From Bacillota bacterium (GTDB lineage: Bacteria; Bacillota; Clostridia; Christensenellales; Aristaeellaceae): a stretch of DNA of 31,619 nt. Location of the stretch: positions 1 through 31,619 of the forward strand of contig JAEYOV010000056.1 in assembly GCA_023411395.1 (NCBI GenBank), given 5' to 3'. This document shows positions 6,282 through 14,407 of this stretch, piece after piece. Numbering within the stretch: the first letter of the stretch is position 1; each line of letters begins with the position of its first letter. The notes under the pieces are model-generated. The model was not told the DNA's origin. It made no database searches and worked only from the letters and a program-made list of their open reading frames with translations. Both the position numbers and the translations under genes were made by a program.

Positions 6282-8092
6282 GAACCGCCACCGTTTTCAT
6301 CTGCCGGGTTCTTTTTGGTCCAATTTTCCACATTGCCGCCCATGCATGTCCTGTCCGGCGTGTTCAACGCGTCCGGTCGCTGGGTATTTGCATATAGGGG
6401 GCTTCGGATCACCGTATCCTTTGTTGTTTTGGTTTTCGGCGCGACGGGGGCGAAGAAGGGAACGCCAAACGATTTCATGCTGCAGGCCAGAAGGAAGGTA
6501 AGGCAAAGCGCGATGGATATACCGTAAAACCCCAATGTTGCTCCGGCGAGTATGTAAATAAAACGCGATACCCTCATGGCCAGGCCCAGTTCATAATTGG
6601 GTATGGTGAAACTGCCGATGGATGTCAGCGATACGATGATGACGGTGACAGGGTTGACGAGATTGGCGGAGACAGCCGCCTGGCCTAGAATCAGCGCTCC
6701 CACAATGCCAAGCGTCTGCCCGATGACGCCGGGGACGCGTATGGCGCCTTCCCGTACCATTTCAAAGGACAACTCCAGCAGCAGGACCTCCACCAATGTG
6801 GGGAAAGGCACCATCTCCTTTGCCGCCGCGATGGAAATCAGTATTTCAGTGGGCAGCATTTCCGTATGAAATAAAATCAGCGCGACGTACATGCCGGGAA
6901 GAAAGATGGAGGTAATCAAACCAAGATACCGTATCAGCCGCAGGAATGTGCCGTAAGGCCACCGGAGGCTGGTGTCTTCAGACGTGTGCATCAGGCGGAA
7001 GAACGAGCAGGGGGCGGCAATCGCGCGGGGTGTTCCTTCCGCGATGACTGCTACCAGGCCGTCCATAATAAAGGACGCGGCTCTGTCAGGCCTTTCCGTA
7101 TTGAGCATTTGCGGAAAAAGCATGCGGGGGTTGTCTTCAATAAACTGCTCAACAAAGCCGGTGCCTTGAATATACCCTGCATTGATTCTTTCGACCCTTT
7201 TCATCACTTCCGCAACGACGCTTGCGTTCGCAACGCCATCCAGATACATGACCGCGCAACTGGAGTGATTCGTGTTGCCCACCGGGACAAATTTTACAAT
7301 CAGGTTCTCATTCCTGATAATCTTCCTGATTAAGGAAATATTGGTATCGATGCTTTCGGTAAAGCCTTCCTGCGCGCCCTTGATAACGGGTTCCGTTGCC
7401 GGCTTTTCCACCGCCCTCTTTTCCGCGCCGAACGTTTTGATCAGCACGCATTCGCCGCACCCTTCCATAAACAGCACGCTTCCCCCCGACAAAACGACCG
7501 TCACCGCTTCATGGTACTGATTGGTCTTTTTGACCTGGTACATGGCGATGACATTTTCAATCAGGTAATCCACCGGGCACGCGGCCGGCTGATTCCCAAA
7601 CACATCATTTGCCATCAATTGCGGCAGGAGGGTCAGGTTCAGCTGCTTCTTATCTACCATATTTTCAAGAAAAACCAAAAACGCCTTGAGCTTTCTGCCA
7701 ACCTTGATTTCACGTATGACCACGTCCATGTTTTCCGGGAAATGAAGCTTGTTCCTAATGACATCCAAATTCGCCTGCAAATCGGTTCGCAGGGTGCTCT
7801 GCTCACAGTTGTCCTCCCCGCCGCGTTCAGCCTTTTTTTTCCTTGCCCACTGGTCAACGCTTAAGGGAGCTACGGACTGCCTTTTCCTACCGTCATGCTT
7901 CGGCGGCTGCCGCGCGTGATCCGGGGGAGCTTGCGCATCGCCCGCCTGCTGCCTGGCGGGCGACGCTCCGTCCTGCTGATTTTTGTTCCCATTTCCTTCA
8001 TTCGCATCCTCAAGCAGCTCAAATCCCAGTTCCTTATTGGCAGGTTCCTTGTACGTAAAAAAGCTTGCAAGCTTGCTTAGAAACGGTGGCAT
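6278..8092 (-). CDS. Spore germination receptor A subunit (GerA family)
   Basis: ATG 8092, five nucleotides after AAAGGCGG, gives a 604-aa protein beginning MPPFLSKLASFFTYKE. Residues about 25-95 are a hydrophilic Gln/Asn/Lys/Pro linker of variable type. Then follows the GerA cytoplasmic region with NLDVIRNKLHFPENMDVVIREI, the VLSGGSVLFMEGC strand and KGAQEGFTESIDTNISLIRK. The C-terminal part has about five membrane helices, a diagnostic IPNYELGLAMRVSRF segment and the tail FGVPFFAP...KDTVIRSPL. GerA forms the oligomeric ion channel of the receptor. The frame upstream of 8092 is not supported. The extra hydrophilic tail beyond the IRSPL motif (about 35 residues) is longer than usual. Confidence 0.94.
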   Translation of the reverse strand: MPPFLSKLASFFTYKEPANKELGFELLEDANEGNGNKNQQDGASPARQQAGDAQAPPDHARQPPKHDGRKRQSVAPLSVDQWARKKKAERGGEDNCEQSTLRTDLQANLDVIRNKLHFPENMDVVIREIKVGRKLKAFLVFLENMVDKKQLNLTLLPQLMANDVFGNQPAACPVDYLIENVIAMYQVKKTNQYHEAVTVVLSGGSVLFMEGCGECVLIKTFGAEKRAVEKPATEPVIKGAQEGFTESIDTNISLIRKIIRNENLIVKFVPVGNTNHSSCAVMYLDGVANASVVAEVMKRVERINAGYIQGTGFVEQFIEDNPRMLFPQMLNTERPDRAASFIMDGLVAVIAEGTPRAIAAPCSFFRLMHTSEDTSLRWPYGTFLRLIRYLGLITSIFLPGMYVALILFHTEMLPTEILISIAAAKEMVPFPTLVEVLLLELSFEMVREGAIRVPGVIGQTLGIVGALILGQAAVSANLVNPVTVIIVSLTSIGSFTIPNYELGLAMRVSRFIYILAGATLGFYGISIALCLTFLLACSMKSFGVPFFAPVAPKTKTTKDTVIRSPLYANTQRPDALNTPDRTCMGGNVENWTKKNPADENGGGS

Positions 8093-8121
8093 ACATACCG
8101 CCTTTATTTTGTGATTCAATG

Positions 8122-8151
8122 TAGTATTTGCGGATGGTTTGTGAATCATCC
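8122..8151 (-). promoter_or_regulatory. Weak candidate sigma-G-type promoter of the germination operon
   Basis: On the minus strand GGATG (8151-8147) and AATACTA (8128-8122) are 18 bp apart. This resembles the forespore sigma-G pattern GHATR / CATHHTA but misses one base in each box. A tgattca / tgaatca inverted repeat (8112-8118 and 8142-8148) brackets it. Expression in the forespore would be expected for receptor genes; the match itself is weak. Confidence 0.25.
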
Positions 8152-8348
8152 ATAGGCGGAGGATGTTTGCATGGCGCCGCACCGGGCGTTTCTTTTGCCC
8201 GGTGAAAAGCCGGCCGGCGTATTTCGCATTTTGTATGGATCCCTGCAATTTTCACCGCGGGTGCATACGCGGGGGCATTGCCTGCAAAAATAAAATATAT
8301 TGCCGCGCTTTGGCGGCCGGCCCCGCAGGGATAAAAAGGAGGCAGGCG

Positions 8349-8915
8349 ATGTTTGACCAGGAGCTGCTGGAAGCCGTAGACAGGGTAGCCGAACAGTATA
8401 ACACCATCCATGACGAGATCGAGCGCATATGGGCGCAGCACATGGTATTCACGTGGCACTGGTGGGTGGACCTTGCGCTGGCGGTGCTGCCATGGATTTT
8501 GTGGGTGATTGTGCGGGATAAACGGCACACGCACCGGCTGCTGTACGCGGGCATGTTTACGGCGTTTATCGCAACGGTGCTGTGCATGATCGGCGTATCC
8601 CAGGCCGGCTGGAACTATAACACCTGGCTGCTTCCGTACTTTCCCGAATACCTGCCTTGGGACTGGACGGTCATGCCCGTTACATCCATGCTGTTCTACC
8701 AGTTTTTTTCCAAAATCAACCCGTGGCTGAAGGGCGCGTTTTTCGGCGTGTTCGCATCGTATGTGGTGGAGCCGGTGTTTATCTGGGCCGGGTTCTACGA
8801 GCCCTCCGGCTGGGAGCACCATTATTCCCTGCCCATTTACTTTGCCATCTACATGATGGGCTACTGGCTGTACACGCGGCGGTTTTCGTCCAAGGAGTCC
8901 CTGAAAACAGGCTGA
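8349..8915 (+). CDS. CBO0543 family membrane protein (paralogue 3)
   Basis: ATG 8349 lies six nucleotides after AAAGGAGG and gives 188 aa; the open frame upstream to 8163 has no ribosome binding site. The protein is nearly collinear with paralogue 2: FDQELLEAVDRVAEQYNTIHDE, WAQHMVFTWHWW, WNYNTWLLP, LPWDWTVMPV, SYVVEPVF and YTRRF are shared, while loops such as the FYEPSGWEHHYS turn differ slightly. About five membrane helices are visible. It is transcribed divergently from the germination operon, whose first gene starts 256 bp away. Paralogues 2 and 3 look like a recent duplication that now frames the receptor operon. Confidence 0.87.
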   Translation: MFDQELLEAVDRVAEQYNTIHDEIERIWAQHMVFTWHWWVDLALAVLPWILWVIVRDKRHTHRLLYAGMFTAFIATVLCMIGVSQAGWNYNTWLLPYFPEYLPWDWTVMPVTSMLFYQFFSKINPWLKGAFFGVFASYVVEPVFIWAGFYEPSGWEHHYSLPIYFAIYMMGYWLYTRRFSSKESLKTG

Positions 8916-9029
8916 CCGGCATAGGCCATCCCCGCTTTGGATGCGAATTTCAAATTACCTGTATTTTTCTTCAATCAAATAAAAATACTCCCAGCTAAGA
9001 GGATTCTGATTCTGCTGGAAGGGCGATGC

Positions 9030-9590
9030 ATGATGCTGTATGAAAAGTCCAGGGAGCTGGCAAGGCAGTCGGCTGAACGGTGGCTGTCGGAAGAACTGTT
9101 TTCTCTCGGTTGGTTTATCGAGATAGTCATTCTCATTGCCGCCTATGTGATATGGCTGAAGCTGCTGGACAGGCGCAGGATAACAGAGCTTCTATTGATT
9201 GGTTCCCTTACCGCTGTGGTAAAGAGCGTGAACAGCATATTGCTGGGAAGCATATTGGGGCTGGCAGATTATACGGTCAGATTGATTCCGGCAGAATCCA
9301 ATGTCTTTATCACCAGCGTAACCATATCGCCCATCATTGTGATGCTGGCCGGGCAATACTCGAAGACCTGGGGCGGGTACATGCTCAGGACCGGCATAGG
9401 ATATGCCATCCTGTGTTTTGGCATCTTCCCGCTGTATATGCTGGTGGGGGCGCTGAAATTCTATCACTGGAACGTTTTGTATCACTTCCTGGAGCTGTTT
9501 GCGCTGTCGCTGATTGTCCGGTGCGCGTTCCTTTGGATTGTGGGAATTCAAAAAAGGCACGGCGGGAAAACAGCGGAGAGCACGCGGTAG
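9030..9590 (+). CDS. CBO0543-like multi-pass membrane protein (paralogue 4)
   Basis: ATG 9030 follows GGAAGGG by six nucleotides; the product is 186 aa. After a hydrophilic N-terminal helix (LYEKSRELARQSAERWLSEE) come about five membrane segments. LGWFIEIVILIAAYVIWLKLLDRRRITELLLIGSLTA parallels the WHWW...RDKRHTHRLLYAGMFTA stretch of paralogues 2 and 3. Sequence identity to them is low, but the helix spacing and the conserved aromatic/basic positions agree, so I treat it as a divergent family member. It follows paralogue 3 by 114 bp in the same direction. Confidence 0.72.
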   Translation: MMLYEKSRELARQSAERWLSEELFSLGWFIEIVILIAAYVIWLKLLDRRRITELLLIGSLTAVVKSVNSILLGSILGLADYTVRLIPAESNVFITSVTISPIIVMLAGQYSKTWGGYMLRTGIGYAILCFGIFPLYMLVGALKFYHWNVLYHFLELFALSLIVRCAFLWIVGIQKRHGGKTAESTR

Positions 9591-10074
9591 CCGGTGCGGG
9601 GGCATTTCCGGCGGTCTCAAGGGGCGCGTTGCTGCGCTGAACAATCCCCGGCCTCGCTTCCCTTGGCAGGCATCCATGATACGATGCGTCACCCCAAGGG
9701 GTGAAAATGCATAACGAGTCCTGCGGCGCATTTTTTCGGGAACGGCGGCGGGGGCAAGCCCCCGCCCTACAATATGATGGGCTGCTGGCTGTACACGCGG
9801 CGGTTTTCGTCCAAGGAATCCCTGAAAACAGGCTGACCTTGGATGTGCCACACCAAGGGGTGAAAATGCATAACGCATCCTGCGTAGGGCGGGGGCTTGC
9901 CCCCGCCGCAAGCGGCGGGCCATGCATGCGTCTTGGCCTATACGCGATACGGGCGGCGGGGGCAAGCCCCCGCCCTACGGAGCCTATTTTTGAGGCCACT
10001 CCTTTCAAAAGGAGGTTCATTGAAACGGCCGCGCCCACTACTGCCGCCGGCGGTGCAAGGAAAGCATCATCCGG
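9591..10074. repeat. Gene-free region packed with GC hairpin repeats
   Basis: Three copies of the stem-loop ggcgggggc-aa/tt-gcccccgcc lie at 9747-9766, 9888-9907 and 9955-9974. A 23-bp direct repeat starting ccaaggggtgaaaatg occurs at 9694-9716 and 9853-9875. A ctcctttcaaaaggag palindrome (about 10000-10015) matches the one at 2200-2217. Between them sits a remnant of a CBO0543 gene. No intact gene is present. Confidence 0.75.
9774..9836 (+). pseudogene. Remnant of the 3' end of a CBO0543 gene
   Basis: Sixty-three bases encode MMGCWLYTRRFSSKESLKTG followed by TGA. They match the end of paralogue 3 (8853-8915) at all but two positions, one of which changes Tyr to Cys. Nothing upstream resembles the rest of the gene; a GC hairpin repeat abuts the fragment on its left. 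It is the scar of a duplication followed by deletion, or a segment copied in together with the repeats. Confidence 0.8.
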
Positions 10075-10632
10075 CTAACGCAGCCTTGCGTCATACATTT
10101 CCTTTACATCCACGTCAAAGGTGATATAATCCGCCCAGTCCACATGCTCCCACATGCCGTAGGAATCACGCCTGGTCAAGCCAAGGCCGGCATGCACTGT
10201 GCCGTGTATGGACTGAAGGGGCATCTTTGGCTTGCCATCTCCCTGCTCCGGGCTGAAATTTTCAAGCACATAGTTCACCCATGCAATTTCGCGCCCGGGA
10301 AGCAGCAATTCTTCCTTCCCGCCATTGATGGACGCCTGATAGTTAAAGCGGTTTCCGTCAGCGTCGGTCACATAGCCATAGGCATTGCCGATGCTGAGCT
10401 GATTGTCGCAGTCCCCGTATACGCTGACCCACAGGCTCACGCTGTTCTCCTGGTCGCGAAGCAGGAAGGAGCCAATGTTCAATTTCAGGGAACCGGTATT
10501 GCAGACCGCATAGTCAACGTCGATTTCCTTGTTCACCGGGATGCCCTTGGCGCCGATGAGCAATACGAAAAGCAGAATACAGCCGGCTGTGGCAAGCAAT
10601 GCGATGTCAAACAAGATCCGCTTCTTCCTCAT
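10075..10632 (-). CDS. Membrane-anchored extracytoplasmic protein, unknown function
   Basis: ATG 10632, seven nucleotides after GGGAG, gives 185 aa. The N-terminus MRKKRILFD followed by IALLATAGCILLFVLLIGA is a signal anchor. The rest reads as a beta-sandwich-like outside domain with alternating strands: DVDYAVCNTGSLKLNIGSF, SVSLWVSVYGD, YGYVTDADGNRFNYQASI, EIAWVNYVLENFSP and ITFDVDVKEMYDARLR. The layout resembles small immunoglobulin-like domains of DUF4352-type exported proteins, but I cannot assign it. A strong promoter and a long palindrome precede it, so it is probably a single regulated gene rather than part of the operon to its right. Confidence 0.75.
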   Translation of the reverse strand: MRKKRILFDIALLATAGCILLFVLLIGAKGIPVNKEIDVDYAVCNTGSLKLNIGSFLLRDQENSVSLWVSVYGDCDNQLSIGNAYGYVTDADGNRFNYQASINGGKEELLLPGREIAWVNYVLENFSPEQGDGKPKMPLQSIHGTVHAGLGLTRRDSYGMWEHVDWADYITFDVDVKEMYDARLR

Positions 10633-10644
10633 GCAACCGCTCCC

Positions 10645-10675
10645 ATTTGTCAAAATAGCAGGATATTTGACAAAT
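10645..10675. promoter_or_regulatory. Palindromic operator candidate at the transcription start
   Basis: Perfect 10-bp inverted arms, atttgtcaaa (10645-10654) and tttgacaaat (10666-10675), flank an 11-nt spacer. The element begins within the -10 box of the promoter described next and extends across the expected start site and early leader, an ideal repressor position. As RNA it would also form a hairpin just before the ribosome binding site. Confidence 0.6.
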
Positions 10676-10702
10676 TATACAACAAATGGAGCGTATTGTC
10701 AA
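10673..10702 (-). promoter_or_regulatory. Strong sigma-A promoter of the 185-aa gene
   Basis: On the minus strand TTGACA (10702-10697) and TATAAT (10678-10673) are both perfect, with an 18-bp spacer. Transcription would start near 10666, about 34 nt before the ATG at 10632. Confidence 0.75.
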
Positions 10703-10746
10703 TCGGTTGGCAGGATCAAGCAAACCGTTTATCCGCCGTTTTCCCT

Positions 10747-11187
10747 TCATTCATTCATCGGGGAACGCTGTGATGCCAATTTTGCCTTTTTCGCCTCCAC
10801 ATTGCCGATGGCCTTTACGTAAACCTCCTTGGCCGTGACCGCCACGAGGAAAGCATAGGCGATGCATTTGGGGGCGAACGCCCAGGTGAAGCTGTATAGC
10901 CCGCGGAACAGCGCCTGGGCCAGCACCTGGGCGATCAGTGCCACGCCGTATACAATGTACTCCGTTTTGACCTTGCCGATCCTTTGGTCAATGGGCAGCT
11001 TGATGAACTGCACCAAAAGCAGCACAAAGGCCACCTGGCCGGCGAAGGAGGCGAACTCCTCCGGCGTCAGGGAATCCGGGATGTCCGCGCCGGCCGTGCC
11101 GGCGGCCTCGGCCAGCGAAAGCAGGGGGTAGCAGGCGCACAGCGCAAGGACGCAAAGCATGAGGGCCGTGAAAAGAATCCGCTTCAC
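10747..11187 (-). CDS. Small membrane protein with signal peptide and holin-like helices
   Basis: GTG 11187 is six nucleotides after GGGAGTGG and begins VKRILFTALMLCVLALCACYPLLSLAEA, a clean signal peptide; the frame extends further upstream without a usable ribosome binding site. The 146-aa product then has an acidic linker (DIPDSLTPEEFASF) and three hydrophobic segments (about residues 47-62, 77-95 and 106-123), ending in a charged, Lys-rich tail. The pattern of a positive loop (KLPIDQRIGKVKTEYIVYGVALI) between helices and a VAVTAKEVYVKAI end is reminiscent of phage-type holins. No lysin is adjacent, and the signal peptide is unusual for a holin, so the assignment stays open. It probably shares a transcript with the SH3b and binding-protein genes upstream. 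Confidence 0.68.
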   Translation of the reverse strand: MKRILFTALMLCVLALCACYPLLSLAEAAGTAGADIPDSLTPEEFASFAGQVAFVLLLVQFIKLPIDQRIGKVKTEYIVYGVALIAQVLAQALFRGLYSFTWAFAPKCIAYAFLVAVTAKEVYVKAIGNVEAKKAKLASQRSPMNE

Positions 11188-11318
11188 CGTATACCACTCC
11201 CATCCGTTTTTGTTCATCCGCCGTAAGCCGCGAGCTTTTATCAAGGCCCAAAGGGGCGAAAGCATCAGGCTTACATAGAAGGATATTCCGGCGTCTGGGA
11301 TGTAGCACGCTGAATGTG

Positions 11319-12065
11319 TTATTCTGTGATTTTCAAAAATTCCGATACGATATAGCCCTGGCAGCCCTCCGCCTCCACGCAGGCCCAGCCCTTTTTCTCC
11401 CAGATAAGGGTGACCACCGTGCCGGGCTGAAGGAAGGTGATGATGCCGGTGTTGCCGAACCGGCGGTCATAGCGGAGGCTTACCTTGTCTTCGTTTGATA
11501 CAACGGCATACTTTTCAGGCGTCTGGGCGGCGTCAAAGAAGGTGAGGTATTTGGTAAGCACGTACCCCACCTTGCCGTTCACGTGCACCAGGGTGAATTC
11601 CTTGCCCTTTTCAAGCACCGCCATCACCGTGCCGCCGATGATGGCATCCACCTTGGCGGCCTTCCTGCTGGCCGTGTCCCGGATGGTCAGCGTCCAGTGG
11701 CCGGCGGGGGACATGCCCACGTTGAACACCGCCAGCCGGGGGCCGCGTTCCGCTTCCTGCGCACCGGGATCAGGGGCGCCCCAGCCGTCCAAATGCAGGG
11801 CGGCGGCGGGCACATAGCCGGTTTGCGTGCCATCGGTGACACGGCACCAGTAAATGCCCAGGGTATCCACCGTGACCGCCGCGCCCTGGGGAAGATGGCC
11901 GGTGGCATCCGCTGTTTCGACAGGCTTTTGATATACCGCCGTGCCGCCCTCGGGCAAAATGACGGCGGTGACGGGCACGCCTGCGCCGCCCGCCCGCACA
12001 GCTTCCGCCTGGGCGGAGAAGACAAGGCTGAACGCAAGCAGAAGAACCAGGATGCATCTGAACAT
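11319..12065 (-). CDS. Secreted protein with three SH3b domains
   Basis: ATG 12065 follows AGGAGGCGG at a normal distance. The 248-aa product has a signal peptide (MFRCILVLLLAFSLVFSAQA, likely cut before EAV). Three bacterial SH3 domains follow at about residues 30-92, 108-175 and 186-247; each has the pattern of a turn, a G-x-x-V/A-x-V strand and a closing GYV or GYI (TGYVPAAAL, VGYVLTKYL, QGYIVSEFL). SH3b domains bind cell-wall peptides, so this is likely a wall-associated exported protein, but no hydrolase domain is attached. It lies 62 bp after the solute-binding protein gene in the same direction. Confidence 0.85.
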   Translation of the reverse strand: MFRCILVLLLAFSLVFSAQAEAVRAGGAGVPVTAVILPEGGTAVYQKPVETADATGHLPQGAAVTVDTLGIYWCRVTDGTQTGYVPAAALHLDGWGAPDPGAQEAERGPRLAVFNVGMSPAGHWTLTIRDTASRKAAKVDAIIGGTVMAVLEKGKEFTLVHVNGKVGYVLTKYLTFFDAAQTPEKYAVVSNEDKVSLRYDRRFGNTGIITFLQPGTVVTLIWEKKGWACVEAEGCQGYIVSEFLKITE

Positions 12066-12127
12066 GGGACCGCCTCCTGTAAAATATTTTTGCTTTTGCG
12101 GCGGGGCAGGGAAGTACGTTTTTACTT

Positions 12128-14305
12128 TCAGTTTTCCTTTTCGATCATGCGCTCCATTTGATCCATTTCCCGTAGGAACTGGTCCAGGGTGGCCTGCCCG
12201 TCCAGGAAGCGGACGTAGCCGGGGCTTGCGGCGCCGCCTGTGCCGTTCGCGGCATCGGCCTTCAGCAGCATGAAATAGGGATCAAGGGCGCGCAGGGCGG
12301 CAAGGCTCTGCGGGCTGACCAGCCATTCGAATTCCGCCCTGTTTTCGTATACGAAGAGCCAGTCGTTAAGCGAATCCTGGATGATGCGCTTGTCTTCCTC
12401 CTTGGCTTTCGCCAATGCTTTTTTTGCTCCTTCGATGCTTTTTTCCACCATTTCAAGGTCAAACGCCGGATCGCGCACCGGCTCGTTTTCCCCCGGCATC
12501 AGCGAAGCGCGCGTTTGGGCGGGCAGGCTGCCGGCCACAAATTCCAAAAACGCCATGGCCGCCCGGCCGTTTTTCGTGTAGGGATTGATGAGCAGCACCT
12601 GCGCGTCGGCCAATACCACAGGCTGCGTGCCGGGGAACAGCGAAAGGGGCATATAGGAGAACTGCCCGATGTTGCAAGCCAGCGCGTCAACGTAAATCCC
12701 CGCATGAAACAGGGTATTGGAGGAATCAGCTTCGGAGGCGGCCGGCGATGCGGGGCTGACGGCGGAAAAGTCGGCGGTATAAAGCTTATCCATGAGCGTC
12801 CGCATTTCCGGCGTATCGTAGGTGACGGGCTCACCCCTGCGAAGGCAATCCATCCTCCTGGTATTCATGATCAGCCGTGCCAGCACCCGCTTGTATACCC
12901 GGCCTTCCGCGCCGGTCCCAAAGGGCGACAGGGCGGGGTACATTTGCGCGTATTCCGCCGGCCACCTGTCTACAAAGTCTATCAATTCGCCGTAGGTTTT
13001 GGGCACGTCCTGTTCAGTAAACCCGGCCGCATCAAACGCCTGTGGATTGTATCCGCCCACGGTGTAAAGCACGGCAAAGGGCAGCGCCGCGGTTTGCCCG
13101 CCGCGCAAGCATGCGTCCTTCAGGCAGGGGTACATGGCGCTGACCACGCTTTGCACCGCCTCGCTTTGGGAAAGGTCGGCAAAGTAGCCCTTTTCATACA
13201 GCGCGGCCAGGTTGTATCCGCTGGTATGGAGCACATACACATCGGCGGCGCTGCCGCCGCCCATCATATGCAGGATCAGGTCCATGGCGGTTGCGGGATA
13301 GGTATTGATCTGTTTGAACGTGATATCCGGGTTCGCCTGGCTGAATTCGGTCATGGGCAGGTCCCACGTTTGCCCGAGAATGGTCAGGGGCGCGTTGGTT
13401 AAAAGGCCGGGGTTGGTGGAGAGGATGCGCACCCCGTCCCTATAGGGGATGGCCAGATACCCGCCGTCCAGCAGCGCGCCGCCCGCCGCCGGCTTCATAA
13501 TGGGCATGCGGGCCGCCGCCACGGGCGGCGCAAAGGATTTTATGGCCTGGACTTCGCCGCTACGCGCAAGGTAGGCGGTATCCGTGGCCGGATCGTAATG
13601 CAGCCCTTCGTACCGGGCGTCAAGGGCCAGCTTTTCCTCAACACGCCCTGTTGGAAGACTTAAAAGCCCCAGGGAGGATTCCCTTCTCATGCCTTCCGTG
13701 ACCGCAAGGAGCGTGCCGGGGGCGTAGGGGGCGATGAGGCTGATGCCGGGGCACACAAAGGCGCTGTGCCCGGCGTCGGGGTCCAGCCTCCAGAGATTTC
13801 TTGCGCCGGTCATTTCATCGGCGCCTATGTAATACACATGGCCGCCATCCATGGTGAACCCGGAACAAAGGGATATGTCCCCGTGCAGGATGTCCTTTGC
13901 GTCAAAGGAGGCTTCCTTCACAAACGCCGCCGCGCTTTCGTCAAAGCGCCACAGCGCGGAAAGCTTTGTATCCAGCGCGTACAGCGTGCCGTTTTCACTG
14001 AGCAGTTCGGCAATGAGCATGGCGGCATATTTTGATTCCGGCAGCGGCGACCCGGCGAGGTCCGTTTTTGCAAAGTCCATCAATTGCTTTGGCGCTTCAT
14101 CACCGGTACGGTAGGAATACAGCCCGTCCGCCCTGGCAATGTACAGCGTGCCGTTCACGGATGCCACCCGCTGGCTGTAATCCGTGCTCCAGGAACCGGA
14201 ACCGGCGTCAAAAAGCACGGTGATGACCGATTCCGCCCGGGCGGTCACGGCGGCAGGCAGGACAAGTGCCAAAATAAACAGCAGCGTTTTTGCAAAGGGC
14301 TTCAT
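12128..14305 (-). CDS. Exported protein: propeller-like N-terminus fused to an extracellular solute-binding domain
   Basis: The 725-aa product starts with a signal peptide (MKPFAKTLLFILALVLPAAVTARA). Residues about 26-290 contain repeated strand motifs such as LYIARADGLYSYRTGD, LYALDTKLSALWRFDE and VYYIGADEMTGARNLWRL, typical of a beta-propeller of the DUF5050 kind. From about 300 on it is a family 1 type solute-binding domain: LPMTEFSQANPDITFKQIN, GSAADVYVL, YEKGYFADLSQ, LPFAVLYTVGGYNPQAF and VLLINPYTKNGRAAMAFLEFV. The last 120 residues are helical and charged. There is no lipobox cysteine, which is unusual for a Gram-positive binding protein, and no permease or ATPase gene is nearby. It may be a sensory or surface protein rather than an ordinary ABC component. 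Confidence 0.83.
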   Translation of the reverse strand: MKPFAKTLLFILALVLPAAVTARAESVITVLFDAGSGSWSTDYSQRVASVNGTLYIARADGLYSYRTGDEAPKQLMDFAKTDLAGSPLPESKYAAMLIAELLSENGTLYALDTKLSALWRFDESAAAFVKEASFDAKDILHGDISLCSGFTMDGGHVYYIGADEMTGARNLWRLDPDAGHSAFVCPGISLIAPYAPGTLLAVTEGMRRESSLGLLSLPTGRVEEKLALDARYEGLHYDPATDTAYLARSGEVQAIKSFAPPVAAARMPIMKPAAGGALLDGGYLAIPYRDGVRILSTNPGLLTNAPLTILGQTWDLPMTEFSQANPDITFKQINTYPATAMDLILHMMGGGSAADVYVLHTSGYNLAALYEKGYFADLSQSEAVQSVVSAMYPCLKDACLRGGQTAALPFAVLYTVGGYNPQAFDAAGFTEQDVPKTYGELIDFVDRWPAEYAQMYPALSPFGTGAEGRVYKRVLARLIMNTRRMDCLRRGEPVTYDTPEMRTLMDKLYTADFSAVSPASPAASEADSSNTLFHAGIYVDALACNIGQFSYMPLSLFPGTQPVVLADAQVLLINPYTKNGRAAMAFLEFVAGSLPAQTRASLMPGENEPVRDPAFDLEMVEKSIEGAKKALAKAKEEDKRIIQDSLNDWLFVYENRAEFEWLVSPQSLAALRALDPYFMLLKADAANGTGGAASPGYVRFLDGQATLDQFLREMDQMERMIEKEN

Positions 14306-14378
14306 GCGTACGCATCCCCTGTCTTAACGTGTATGGAACCGGCGAAGGCTGTGTATGGCAACCCGTAGATCTTTGTAA

Positions 14379-14407
14379 AGCATACCATTATTTGAAGATT
14401 CTGTCTA
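14379..14407 (-). promoter_or_regulatory. Candidate promoter of the solute-binding protein operon
   Basis: On the minus strand TAGACA (14407-14402) and TATGCT (14384-14379) are 17 bp apart, with TGG directly upstream of the -10 as an extended -10 element. The ATG at 14305 follows after about 70 nt. Confidence 0.4.

Noticed and set aside
8163..8348. N-terminal extension of CBO0543 paralogue 3
   Set aside because: The extension has no ribosome binding site and no counterpart in paralogue 2, while ATG 8349 has a perfectly placed AAAGGAGG.
12515..13402. 295-aa plus-strand frame opposite the solute-binding protein gene
   Set aside because: Antisense shadow of a GC-rich gene; His/Gly/Arg-rich product without signal or domain.
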